64,000 nt of DNA from Xylocopa sonorina (taxonomy: Eukaryota; Arthropoda; Insecta; Hymenoptera; Apidae): NCBI RefSeq assembly GCF_050948175.1, contig NC_135198.1, positions 8,693,001-8,757,000 of the forward strand, written 5' to 3'. Position numbers and translations under genes: made by a program. Positions within the stretch are counted from its first letter, which is position 1. Every line of letters starts with the position of its first letter. Shown here in pieces: positions 10,950 to 23,600 of the stretch. The notes beneath the pieces are model-generated. The model was not told the origin of the DNA and made no database searches. It was given only the letters and a program-made list of their open reading frames with translations.

Positions 10950-13900
10950 TTAAAGTGGTGTGGTGTCGATGTTCGGGCCAGCCTCCCCTGCTTCTGCATT
11001 GGTATCCGCGCTAAGTAGCTGCTTGTATTTACTCGCTATACGGGAACGATGCCAAGAATTCAAATAGCTGCTTCTATTCGATGGACTCATTAAGTGCGTG
11101 ATCATCCGTTCGAGAGCGTCAAAATCAATTGTGTCGTCTCCCAAATCTTCAGACGGAATGGACGTGGTATTTTCCTTCTGTTCGCTACTTGCAGCCTTAT
11201 TTGCTTCGTCGGTAGTGGTGTGGACGAGTTTCGGTATGAACTATATAGAAATAAATTTTCGATCTGTAGATGTATAGAATTTCGATAATCTTTCGTTTAA
11301 GATTGCTATGAATTATGGGATTTATGAAATATTTGTGATACCTTATCTGGGCCCGGTTGTCCGTAGCTTGATCTCTGTACTTTGCGAAACGTTTCGTCGT
11401 CCACTGCTTCACGCAGTGCCTCGTTCAGCTTTCGCTCTAGTATTAACTTGTTTTTAATGCTCAATCCATGTAAGCTAAGAATATTATTAGTATGATGAAT
11501 TTCTTTACTCATTCCATATAATACGATATATTTTAAATACCTCGAGTCCCGGTAACTGTTATCTCGTGAGATGTTTTCGTCACGGACCAAGCGGATGTCC
11601 CGTTCCCAGAAGCGACGTAGTTCCGGTGTAGATGTGTAAGGCGCCGCAACTTCTTTAATCTGAACGGAAACAACCGTATATAATCTCCGAAGAGGTATCG
11701 TACGGCTTAATTACTGCAAGTTACTTTATTCAAGTATATATCGCACCCCTTTATGTGAAACCTATAAAGAACTTATTACGCGAAGAACATATTTTTCCGA
11801 ATGGAGCAATCTTTTTTTGCACGCAAATCAATCCGCAGATTTACTAATGCTGTCACTCTATCATTATAGTTGACTACATAATCATGCGATAACGTTATCG
11901 CAAGGTCTGAAGTTATCGCGATAACTCTACACGGTCTCCTTTGAAGACCGTACTCAGCCCGCGACCTTGCTCACCTTCAGCACGATAATCGCCGTGATAA
12001 AGATGCACATCACGTTAATAAAAGTGAGGCACGCGCTGATTATGCCGTTGCAGAAGAATTCGACTGGCAGGTAATCGGTGTACACGTAGACATACGAGGT
12101 GTTGTAGTCGGTGTAAGACTCTCCCTTCATGTGAGGCATTTTAATCGGTCGATAAATTAGCCATATACAGCCAAGAGCCCAGAATAAACCCTGCGGGAAT
12201 AAATTTCATCGATTGCCACGGTCCTAGATTAACCGCCAGCCATTAATCAACCCCGATGGAACGAGAACGCTGGCCCTAGTGCCGATAGGCCCTAGCGCGA
12301 CAACCCAACTTTGTCGCAGGAATAGCAGTATAATTGAATAGTTTTATTGTAATTTACTGTATATTTTACTAGTTCCATTGTAAGTTCTTGTATATTTCAA
12401 TATTTTTATTATAATTTACTGTATATTTTAGTAATTTTATTATATTTTCTTGTATATCTCACTAGTTTCGTTGCAATTTATTTTATACTTCCCTCTTTGG
12501 AGGTAAGAGAGAGAAGGATATATTAGAAAGCTACAAGTAAGAGTGAGGCAGATGCTACCGACCCTACTTTAGAACCCGTGGCGCCATCTCTGCAGAAAGC
12601 AGTGAAACTAATTTCCGACTAGTTTTAGCACTTTTCCGTGAGATGGCGCTAGTGCTTCAGTAGTTCACTTCGCTGTCGATAACGCTGTGCGACCAGTTTG
12701 AGCACTTTTTACAGAGATGGCGCCAGGGGTTCCTGAGTGGGGTAGGCAGCATCTGTCTCACTCTTTCTTATAGCTTTCTAATATATCTTTCTCTCTCTTA
12801 CCTCCAAAGAGGGAAATATAAAATAAATTGCAATGAAGCTATTGAAACATACAATAAATTACAATAAAACTATTGTAATTATATTATTTAATCATAATTC
12901 TGCTCTTGGATCGATGAAAAAAATTGGTAGCTGTATTTTAAAACTTACGCGGACACGTTTGGACTTTCATATCGAAAATAATTAGGAATGATCGAAGACT
13001 GGAATAAATTATCGAGTTTTGCGGTTGAAACAAGTTTGAAAAAGTTCGCTGCTATCAGCTCGAGGATGGATTAATCATTCGTTACTTACGCAATTCACTA
13101 CCGGGGGTAATAAAGAAGCCGATATGGCGACTCCAATTAAGGGACCGCTACTTCCTTGCAACAGGGCCACAGCTACACCTGTGCCTGATGGTAGAGCCCA
13201 TAGTACGCCCATCCAAAGCGATCTATAATTGCCTCTGCGATCAGACATTATTTTTTCAGGTGTGTCTTCCACTTTTCTGTGGTTTGCTCGTTTACAGTGT
13301 TATTCGAAGACGCACCTGCCTTTCATTTCATCGGTCGGCCAGTCGTTGTAGCCCCATGGCATCTCAGTGGTGCCAAGGAGGAGGCCAAAGATGAATCCGA
13401 AAAGTATCGAGAGAAATATTCCGAGCAACAGGCTTTTCAGACCAATAAATTGGAGATTCCTATCGGCTATGACTGTTCCAAAGGTTACCGACATCACAGG
13501 ACCCTTAAATGTATTTAACAAGATAAGGTAATTGCGAGGAAATTAATTCAACTGGAGTCATCGAGCCTCACCATCAAGGGAGACACTAACATGGCAGCCA
13601 CGACATTGGTTGCACTGTTCTCGACGAGACCTAACGCAGCTAAACAGCTAAGGGAAGCAATAAAATTGATTAAAGAGGGATTGCTAAATAATCGATACTT
13701 TTGCCAAGTCACATCAATGCTTACTCTGCCGTTAGTACGAGCAATACATAATCGAAAGTGAAGTCACCGCCACTGCGAACACCATCGACAACTTGTTTCA
13801 CTGTCAATTTCGATCGTATCGATTCTACGAAATCCTTCCAAGCGGTCTTCCTTTCCTCTGATTCTTTTCGCCTAGAAAAATGCTATTCTAATATTGACAT

Positions 13901-14710
13901 TTAATGTGCATTAAAAAATAAAAATAAGGTGAACTCTTTAAGACCTTCGCGCTAAATCGTCTTTGATAGCCTTGACACCAATGCTGCACGGAGTTACGCC
14001 GCTATACGTGCACTGCGTTGGAATTACGCTGAAGACAGTGTTCGAAGGTGAACGAAAATAAGCTTAAAAGAGTTTTTAGAGGAGAAAATATCTGGAACAT
14101 CGTTTTACCTTACAATAGAGTTCATTTTCACGCCGATTCCCATCTCTGTGAGACAGTGCAGACAGTTTTCGCACGGTTCACCAGCTGGTACCGGAAATAT
14201 TACCTTTCCAAAGAGATAAAGCGAACGATAATGAAAAATGCAAATAATCAGTCAATATTTTACCTCGTAATACATGTCCTCTTTGTCTTTGCACCAAACG
14301 ACATGTTCCACTTTGAGCTTCTTCAGCAGTTCTTCTAAGACCTTGGATAGAAATGGCAATAATTAAAAGAGAAGTAGTCCTTTTGCACCTAAAAGCCATA
14401 TTACCGTTTCCATTGACACGAAAACCGGATCTCTTCCACGCTGACCGGAAATGTCACGCTCTCTGTTTCTTGGGTGTCGTCTACCGGTTAAACCATCCTC
14501 GATATCGATGTCATCATCTTCGTCGTCATCCAGCTTTAACAAATGAGTCTTCGACTTCGTTCCCCTAAGTCGCACATCGACTTTCGGTCCAATCACCTCT
14601 TTTGCCAGCCTCTCGTTCTTCTTGGTTTGTTTTAAAGGCACCCCAAATATTAATTCGTGCTCGTAACTGAATGTAGGTATGCAAACTAAAAAGACGACAC
14701 CGCCAGGCAT
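10950..14710 (-). CDS. DUF389-family multi-pass membrane protein of unknown function
   Basis: Twelve minus-strand coding exons: 14710-14405, 14341-14264, 14203-14109, 14028-13945, 13871-13725, 13647-13572, 13503-13316, 13234-13090, 12190-11975, 11659-11541, 11474-11342 and 11240-10950, 1,878 nt or 625 residues, with phases agreeing throughout. Residues 1-~190 are soluble, with an acidic run (DDDEDDDIDIED) and Cys-containing CENCLHCL. Next comes LTVKQVVDGVRSGGDFTFDY, then the DUF389 core: VENSATNVVAAMLVSPLMGP, VMSVTFGTVIADR, ILFGFIFGLLLGT, WALPSGTGVAVALLQG and GVAISASLLPPVVNC. Two more hydrophobic segments follow (GLFWALGCIWLIY and NVMCIFITAIIVLK). The ~210-residue C-terminal tail is cytosol-like and ends in a Thr-Thr-Pro-Leu tail. 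The family is best known from bacteria and archaea and no biochemical role is established. The ~900-base intron between exons 8 and 9 holds a palindromic repeat. Family call firm, function unknown. Confidence 0.88.
12331..12883. mobile_element. Palindromic MITE-like element with 31-bp subrepeats in its arms
   Basis: Lies in an intron of the DUF389 gene. A long inverted repeat pairs about 12331-12540 with about 12760-12883. The inner arms match almost base for base: CCCTCTTTGGAGGTAAGAGA from 12491 with its complement near 12790-12813, then a stretch around ATATATTAGAAAGCT. The left arm starts with five imperfect 31-bp tandem units (12340-12494). The right arm ends with two such units in reverse orientation (12810-12871). 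The ~230-base centre is GC-richer and contains smaller inverted pieces with GGCGCCATCTCTG. No open frame is present, so any transposition would need a partner transposase. Target-site duplications are not clear. Confidence 0.75.
12340..12494. repeat. Five imperfect 31-bp tandem units (left arm)
   Basis: Units begin at 12340, 12371, 12402, 12433 and 12464. Each has the pattern AGTTTTATTGTAATTT, then CTGTATATTT and a short A/C/T end, with a few changes per copy. The same unit recurs reversed at 12810-12871, so the units belong to the element and are not a separate microsatellite. Confidence 0.8.
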
Positions 14711-15234
14711 TTTAATTGGTACGATAAAAAGATTGTTCGATCTGGTCGCACTGTCTCAAGGATCTGTTCTTTCCGAATGAATGCGATCGATTTCAAACGG
14801 ATTGTTCAAGTAGCAATTTTGTTAACGAGTCGCTAATCGCTTTATTACGCTGGTTTTAATTAACGCAGTGCACGTGTCGAGTCATTCGATGCTTGCTTGC
14901 CCTCGATGAGTTTCCTATACTCTTTCATTTCTTAATTCATTTATTCCTCTGGTTCTGATCGCGATTATGGAATATTTCCTGTTAATCCTCTTTAATTCGA
15001 ATGATAGAGAAGATTTTATTTTCTAAGTGAAAAGTATTCGAAAGATACTTGAAAATGGAAAGAAGGCTTTTTATATTTTATAAAAATTACTTTTAATTAC
15101 TTCAACGTTATATCTGCTGCACTGATCTTTAATTAAAAAGTATTGCGCCAGCATGCACAAGGATACCTCCGGAAACAGATAGAAATTTCCAAGAATCAAG
15201 GTAATTTCACCAAATAAGTTCGACGTTTTCTTCT
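14711..15234. other. Intergenic sequence with no recognised gene
   Basis: AT-rich sequence upstream of the DUF389 start codon, which would hold its promoter. No coding sequence, tRNA or repeat was recognised. Confidence 0.4.
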
Positions 15235-18200
15235 TTTTTTTTTTACGAAATAAACATTTATTTTAACAAATCAACAGCGTAAAGACTAGCGTCTAGAGAC
15301 TAGTCCGACGTTTCGTCTGACCTAGGTAACTAGAGGCCGCCAGGAATATATCGCGCGAAGGGAAATTTCGAACTCGGTCGCGATTTTTACGAAAATTGAA
15401 TCGGCCCCACCCTCTCGACTATAAGCAAGTATTATTAGGCTGGTGCACGCGAGACGTCGTTTCATTAAAATATCGTTTCGACATCTGGTAATAATTGAAC
15501 TTAAAATTCTTTTTCAATTTGTGGCTAATAAGAATCAGTAATAGAGCGAAGCTCTGGAACAACCACCTTTCGTATGCATCAGCTTAACGTTTAAGCGAAA
15601 TGTGCGTGAAAAAATGCCTTCTAAACAACGAGTCTAAAGGAAATTCTAACGAACGTACTCTCTCTTAATTGACAAGAGTTCTGCGGTATCGAGTTGATCG
15701 CAGGCTTCGTCGAAAATATATTCGTCACAGATATTTTCGTATCTAGAAATAGAAATATTTTTCATTCGGCTCTGCAACACTTTTTATCGTAATTTCAGCA
15801 TAGGCAAGCGGAGCTTAGAAAGCGTAGAAATTGAGAAATCGTACCTTTAATTATCGCGTTTAACGATCATTTTAGAGAACGTCGTGTAACATGAAAAATA
15901 TTTCTATATTCCTTCGATGTGGCTTTAAAATAATAAGTTGCTTGTAACTAATCATTAATGCTCTCGAAATTTCTTAATTAGTTCGTCAAAAAATGTGATC
16001 ACCTATTTATTAACGTTCTGTGCCAAAACAATTCACAATTCCTCGAGTCTTCTCAACTTCTATTGACAGTCAAAACTATTTTCGACCAATCCAACGCGTC
16101 GCCGACAATTCGAGACGACTGATGGAGTAAGTTCAATTCCGTAAGCGCTTAATCCACCATCGGGCGTTTTTTCAAACATTACTCGATCCGATTTCTCATC
16201 AATTCTCATAAAAACCGGAATTCTAGAGTTTCCCTTGGCAGCACACCGCTATAGTTTCACACTTCGACACAACGTTCTTCCGTGCTCGTCCCGACAGATG
16301 ATTGTAACAGTAGTCGATCGCGATCAATTAGCTACGTTACCTCGCTAAGAAAAGGTATTTTTTTTTTGCTTTTCTTTTGGTTTTTTTTTCTTTCTTCTTA
16401 ACGTCTTTTTATGTACATACGGTGTTTATACATCGCGTTAAGGTACTGACCTACGACACTTCCGCGGCTGTTTTTCTACTCTGAGACTCTTAATTTGTTA
16501 ATTAATTAGTTACTTTTATTCTGTCTCATTTGTTCTTCTGTTAAGGCCATACTTAAGGAGAGGAGCGTTTCGTTTAAACGATTTCCGTGCGTGTGTTCGT
16601 GTCTGCGTCAATATCCGCGTGTCTATCGCCGCGATAAAAACGGTCTCCAAGATTGCACGCGATTCAATTGCACTGCGTTCTATTTTTCGTTTTGAATATT
16701 TTGCTCTGTCGTTGCTAATGCTGCTGTTTTATTTACAGAGGTCCTTCGCGTGGGTAATTTGTAAGTAGAAGAAAACCGCGCGACGGTGGTCGTCGGAAAC
16801 GTGACTGCGTTTCAATTATTTTCTCGCAGCGATTCTTCTGGACACTTAAAATCCATGTCGAAACAACTCACCGAGTTTTAATGGAGGATAGAGAATATCT
16901 TCGTAGAATAAGTTCACAAATCGTACAATTGATATTTGCTTTTTTCTTAGTGGAAAAAGAATCTCAGCAGAAACTCTGCGCAAGGTGAGTTGCTTACGTT
17001 ATTATGGAAGTATCGGTGAAAGAAAATGAAGTGAATTCTCTAATCATTGAAGAGAAACGAACAGCTGTTATAAATAATGGATAGTCTAGAAATAGTAATT
17101 TGGATTTAGCGGTGACATCGCTGAGCGATCTGTATCTTCAGCAGAGTCATGGCCGATATAGATCTCCGGAACAAATGTCTTCTTAATAAAACTTCTTGGT
17201 TTCCAAAACGTATCAGGAATAGCTTATTCGTCCCAGATTCACTTTGCACGCGTGTTACACGCCACGTGGAGCGTCTAAATCTAGACTCTCGTCTATAAAC
17301 TCGAAAGCGAATCGCTGCGATGCTCTTCAGCGTCGTGCATCGAGTACTAAACAACGGTACACGTATACTACTTATGCTCCAATTCGTCCCACAAGACCAT
17401 CCCGTGTCGCACCACCAAGAAATCGACGAAAAGAGAATGTACCTTCTAAATTATCACGCTTTCACGTCCGTTTTTGGTTCGAATTCATTTTTTAAACGCA
17501 ACACGGATCAGGTCCTCGAGATTCGTTCGTCGATTTCGAGAAACACACCCCTTTCTTCGCTTTTAAGTCTTTTACAGTACCATCGGAAGGTTCAATGTTT
17601 GCTGCTAGGATACTTCTAGGAATCTTAAGGCCACGATACCAAGTTAATGGTGCGCTCCCTGTTTCACGATCTTTCTCAGCACGCAGAAAGCAACGATGAA
17701 GATCGAGGCGATTGGAAAGGGGATTTTCGTACCCCCCTACAATGGACGATCCGCGATTTCTTTAGGAAGCATTTGAGAAATCAACCACGAGAAACGATTC
17801 ACTCGATCTACCGTACGTGTAGCAATATTTCATTGAGATATCATAATTCGTGCTATGTAGAGGAAACGAGGTGTATCGGTTTAAAAAAATAGCTGTCTTT
17901 CTCTTTTACTTTCGCTCGTTCTTTCTCCCTCGCGTCCTTTTCTCGACTCCATACTCTATCGAAATAAATGGTAACATCCCTGTGATAGAAATTAAATATC
18001 CATCGAAAAAATCAGTGGCAAGATTTGAAAATCAGTATCAGAAATTGGTTCCACTGTCAGCGTTCCAACAAACAGGGAAAACACATCCGTGACAACTCAC
18101 GCGACAACCCCTGACCCGGGACACTCGTTTCTGCGTGCGAACGAAAGCATCGGTGGTCGAAACGGGGGTACTTTCCGTCATCGTGGTCCTGTGTGAAAGA

Positions 18201-18704
18201 GGAGAGTAGCTCTGGTCAACAGACTTCCTCTTCTCCTCGTTCTCCGCTAAAACTGGCGAACAACACGCATTCCAAAAGACATCCGTTCGAACAAGGAACC
18301 GTCCATCGTTTCTCCGACTCGTAGCCATCCGAGTGACGCGAGTACGAGCAGCGCTACGAGCCGAAGAGCTGTTCGAACACATCCTTTGGAACGCGTCCCG
18401 CTCACTGTCGAGTGCACAAGTGTCTTTCAGTCGTACGTATTGATCGGGTAGTGGTCACTCGAGCGCTTCGATAAACAAAAATTCCGTCGATCAGAGTCTC
18501 TTAGCAAAGCGTGTCCGTCGTCGAAGGGAGCCACTGTCCAGGGTGCGGAACGAGGAGACCCTTGGAGGACTCCCTTGTTCAGACTGGAGCACTTGGTCGT
18601 CGTAGGAGCGACGATAACAGCGAGCGTCGCGGTGGCCGCCTCCAAGGGCGGCGCAGACGACGCTCGATGTCAGCGTAGGTCTGCCCCTCGACGATCCCCA
18701 AGGG
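15235..18704 (-). other. Probable long 3' UTR of the Na+/H+ exchanger gene
   Basis: Minus-strand sequence downstream of the exchanger's most distal stop codon at 18705. It has AT-rich and homopolymer stretches (A/T runs near 15236 and 16360-16400) and no conserved frame. A minus-strand AATAAA lies at about 15259, next to an A-rich run, and could be the transcript end. A 3.4-kb UTR is long but not rare for insect transporters. Mixed open frames at 17106-18645 lack family features. Confidence 0.4.
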
Positions 18705-20624
18705 TCAAGCGTTCTCTTCCTCCTCGTCGATCTCCTCCGACGATTCCGAGGAGGAGGTGATGAGGGCGGCCGAGAGGCTTGGTACCTGGGCTGAGTAAGG
18801 GGACGAGCTCATGCGAATACGTTGGGGAGGATTCCAACACTCTGGCAGGGAATGAGAACCGTCGTCCGTGCCCTTGTCCGCCTGGGACTTCTCCATGGAG
18901 GCCAGCTCCATCATGGACACTCGTCTGGTCGGTCCCTTCTTGTCGCCTGCAACATTCGCGCTTGTACCACTTGCCCTCGATCGTTTTCGAGTTCGACGTC
19001 GAATCTATGTTGGACTATTGCTCGATTTTTATTCGATTTCTACGTGGCCGTGTCTTGGAAGACACAGGCAGTGTGATGTTTGCGTCAGTCGAGTGGATTT
19101 CGAGTGTAATTGACAGAAGAGACGAATCGTAAACTTTTTTAAACGTTTATGCTTTGTGATAAAGCTACATATTTAGAGGGTTAGTGAAGTGTCACGACCG
19201 GCAGTGTAACACCCCGTGTGAGATTTAGATTAATTAGATACAAAATACGACTGTTATTATTAATATTTAACTTTCTCTAGTTTTCGTCATCCCCGATTTC
19301 AGATTCACTTTACGCCTCTGTCAGAATCGTCGCTCTAAATAATTCCGTGACGGAATTTTGACCCCAGTGAAACCAACGATCCCGAATTCTGCTCGATCAC
19401 GCGTCTTCGCATTTGCTTTTCTACCGAATCCGCTGTTTCGCAGGTACGCGTGGATAGTTTCAGTCGAACTCACTGGAGGATTTCGTGGGCGAATCCTCCG
19501 TCAGCTCGGTTCCGGTCAGCGTGTACTCGTCCCGCTCGTCCACCGTCTCCTGGCAATCGATACTGTCCGGTGTGCACACGCTCTCACGACGGAACAGGCC
19601 AATTACTGATTGGACCTTCGGTTGCTCGATTCCACCTTTAATTGGAAGGGGAATGTCATTAATGAGGTTGATGAAGATTCACCAAGTGTTTCGGCTCGAC
19701 CACCCGGAATATCCCCCGGCTGCGCTTATCGCGGCTAAACGAACGGTAAGAAATCGCTCGTTTTCATATTACCATCGTTTCCTTTATAACGTTACCGAGT
19801 TAATCCGAAAGTCGTTATATCGCGTCTATTAACTGGAACGGAGAAAATTGCGTTTCGCAGGGATAGTTTGAATATACGGTCGGGAATATTGGCCCGTTTT
19901 TTATTCGACTCGCGTTAAACGAACAAGAACGTACAGTGCTTCGGATTTAATGAAGAACAGATGTTATTAACTGGTCGCGCTGGCTGCTACGGGAAACGTG
20001 ATAAAGGAATATTGATTAAATCACTTTAATCGAAGATCCTGCTATTATCAGTTTCGCGTGTACACGGAATATAACGACGTGTTCAACAGATATTTCAGGT
20101 GGTGAGGATGACGGAAACACTTTGCACATTGCAGCAAGACAAGAAAGACGAGTGCTCGTAGTAGAGTTCGATAACACAAAAGTGTCTCCATCGAGATTCG
20201 TTTGTTCCATTGTCGTTTCTTTCGTTACGATGCAGAATCGATCGTGTGTAGTGACATAGTGCTCGCGATCACGCGCGTGTACGTGTGTATGTGTGTGTGT
20301 GTAGATTCGAGTGTGTCCGAGAGTATCAAGGGGGATTGGGTAACCCAAAAGTCGAAGAAAAAACGCATTCACTTTTGTAGGAAAAAGAAAAGTACGACAC
20401 AAAGACTCTGAACGACTTGATGCGTAACAATTACATGTTCTCCAGCCGGAAGTCCGGGGTTAGTATCCTCCGAGCTCGATGAGCTGTCTTGCCCTCACAA
20501 ATACGGGTCTCCTGTAAAGCAGCGTTTTGCAACAGTTTACGTACCTTTTGATCTATTAGCCAAATCGAAACACACACAATACTTTTCTTAAATATTACGA
20601 ACTCGACAACGAGACAGAGCGTGA

Positions 20625-20659
<35 letters not shown>

Positions 20660-23600
20660 TTAGAATGAGAAAATTGGTGAGTGGAAGATTTTAAGGAAGA
20701 CGCGTGCGATACACGTCCACGTTATTTTGAGGAAAATACGTATCGGTGGTGTCGTTTGTTCGGATGTCGAGTGAAATATCGTATCGACCTTGCATCGAAA
20801 AATAGACCTGTAACGTGCTAGCGAATACCTGAAAACAACGCGTGATGCTTAAACACGAGGTTGCTTGTGTGTACGGGAAAAATAGATTTTCCTTTGTGCG
20901 TGAGAGAGGTTACCCGAGCCCCGTAGAGAACAACTGCATACCAAAGTTCCTGCAGACTGCGGTCTACAGTTAAGATTGTTTAAAAAAAGGGACGACTCAG
21001 AAATTTAGCAATCGAACGTTCATTTCCTTTAACGAGTATAATAAAATTGCTGGATCGTCCTTTTCAATGTCTCGTAGACTTACATGGTGAAAGAGTTAAT
21101 TGTTGAAAGTGTGACGAGGTATATAGAAGTGTATATAAATAGACTAGTTCTATAAACAGATGGTTAGTCAATGAAATCAATGGTACTACCAAGAATTTCT
21201 AGCCGTAGTACAATAATTCGTTAATAATTCGACTGATCGATCGATCCTACCTAAGAATGTTGCCGATGGGGAACTGTAAGCAAGGTACTCCTTGTTCGAA
21301 CACCAAGCCGGGAACTCGTTCTGTTTGATCGGATGTCCGGACTCGTAATCGTCCTCCCTCTTCCATGGTAGCATGGTTTCCGTGGCTGTAGGCGTCGTCA
21401 CCCTATAGCTTTCTACAATCGAGAGAAGAGAACGTATTTCGGATAGTCGAAAGGAAATCAGTGGAAAGCTGCGCGTAAAAGACGTAACGAGAACCTAATC
21501 GACGAACGATTACAATTTCTTCAACGAAAGAGAAACTTTGCGGACGGTCAAACGATTTGAAGTATCCTATAAGTAATGAAATTTTCATCCGAATGGAAAC
21601 AGTTTCGACCAATAGGATCGACTAGAGGCTCAGGTAAAAGGACTCACCGTCGCGTCCCAATTTCATGTCCGGATCGTCTGTATTTATAGTGTCCATTGAG
21701 GTAGTGGTGGTGGCACCGTGGTGATTCTCCGCATTCACGTTCGACGAGTCTATGGAACCAGCGGACGAGAAATTATAACTGGCAGAATCGAGCCAAGAAT
21801 TGGCCCGGCTCCTACCCCCATTCTTTTCGTTTTATATTCAAAGAACGCCCCGCGACGAGAAGCCTGAATTACCCGCTGGTGGAACTAATTTCTCAAAAGA
21901 ATCCGCGCGCCGCGAGATATAATTCGTCCCAGAACTTTGCGGTTCTAACGACGTCGTCGGAAGTTCCGCTGAAATTAACGGACCAGCGAAAAAGAAACAA
22001 ACAAAACGGGGAAGGAGGGTGAGAAGGGATGGTGGAGACAGTTTTGTTACCGGAAGTGCGAGCCGTGAAGGTGATCGCCGAGTCCCAGTCCTCCTTGCTC
22101 GATGGCTTCGAGGTGTCGCCGTTCTCCAGCTCGTACAGGACGCCGTTGATGTAATCTGGGAGCAATGAAAATTCACGTATTCAAACGATTACCTTTGCGC
22201 GAGGCGCACGCGTCGATACTCTTTTTGGCAATTTACCCTGGGTGAACAACTTCGTCGAGCCGTTCTGCTGGAACTCTGGGAAACTGACGTGATTCTGCTT
22301 ACCATCCTGCAGTTAACGGGTAGAAGGGACACGACATTTTAATTGCAAATCGATCGCTCGTTAGTAGAAAACGCGAATTGACACGCGACGTTCTCTTACT
22401 TTGAGCAACTTTTTACTGCGCTTGTGACGATGCTTGTTCTCCCCCATCATCCTGCGTATGTTCATGTGCATCTTGTAATTGACTTGCGTCGACAGGTCGC
22501 GATCGTTCACCGCGTGTCGGCTGTAGCTTAAGCGCCGATGCTGCAACAGTTTCGTGCCGTGCTGTAGAGAAATGTTATATCGATTTACCCCCTTTTTCTT
22601 CTCTGTTCACGCGTGTACACAACGACTTTACAATTACGTTACGTCAAATATACATACATGCTACACACTTAGACATTTTCATTTGTTTCTCTTTTTTCTT
22701 TTTTTTTTATTGTTGCGGTACAGAAGCACACGGAACACATGTAACTTCTGAGCCGATTCAAGAATACTCCCTCCCCTCGCGAGCTTATCATTATCCATTC
22801 TTGAAATGGCCCTGTGTAACCAAAACTCAAATGATTCTAATTAACACTCAAAAGAAGTATTTCGCATTTACTACACAGTATGCAAGTAAAGCGAAAGATC
22901 GCAACGAGATTTCAGCCGTCGGATGGTCCGAGGGCGCGATTCATTTGCATCCCTCCGCGTCGAGTTCCGACTCGAGCCGCTTCCCGTATAATTCAAGGGT
23001 CAAGAATCGACGGCTGAAGTTTCGGGTGGCGATCGGCGAGGAAAGAAAAGAATCGCGGTCAGCAAGCTTCTCAGTGCTACGGATACAACAATGCATACGT
23101 AAAATCACGTGCTCAGCAACGAGGGTTTCTTACCCTCTTGTAAGGCTTGCACAGTTCTTCGGCCAATAGATGGTGGATCCTGGCGTCGGTCAGGTCCTTC
23201 TTGGAAGGGTTGTACTCCAGTTCTTGGAGATCAATATTCCAGCCCGCTTCGAGCTGGCTGCAACTCGGACTGGAAGGAGAAAGAATGAGACTGCATTTTA
23301 TGACGGGCTGCCACTTGAAGATCGATACTGTGCCTCGGGGAGGGCTCTCGCTGTTCAATCGAGATACAATGCAGACTTATCTTCGGTTAGTCTACTTGGG
23401 GTCAGTCCGTGTAACTGTGCTCACGGGGTGAGTCACGGAGCATCGACTTCTCTCGCAAACCGGACATCGTATCCGATAGAAGCTATTGTAGCATTATATT
23501 TTTTCGCTTGTTTCGTTTATCTTCGTCCGATAAAGCTCGAGAAATGTACTTTAATTCTGTTACGTCTCGTTGAGAAGTAAAATAATTGATGAATACAGAT

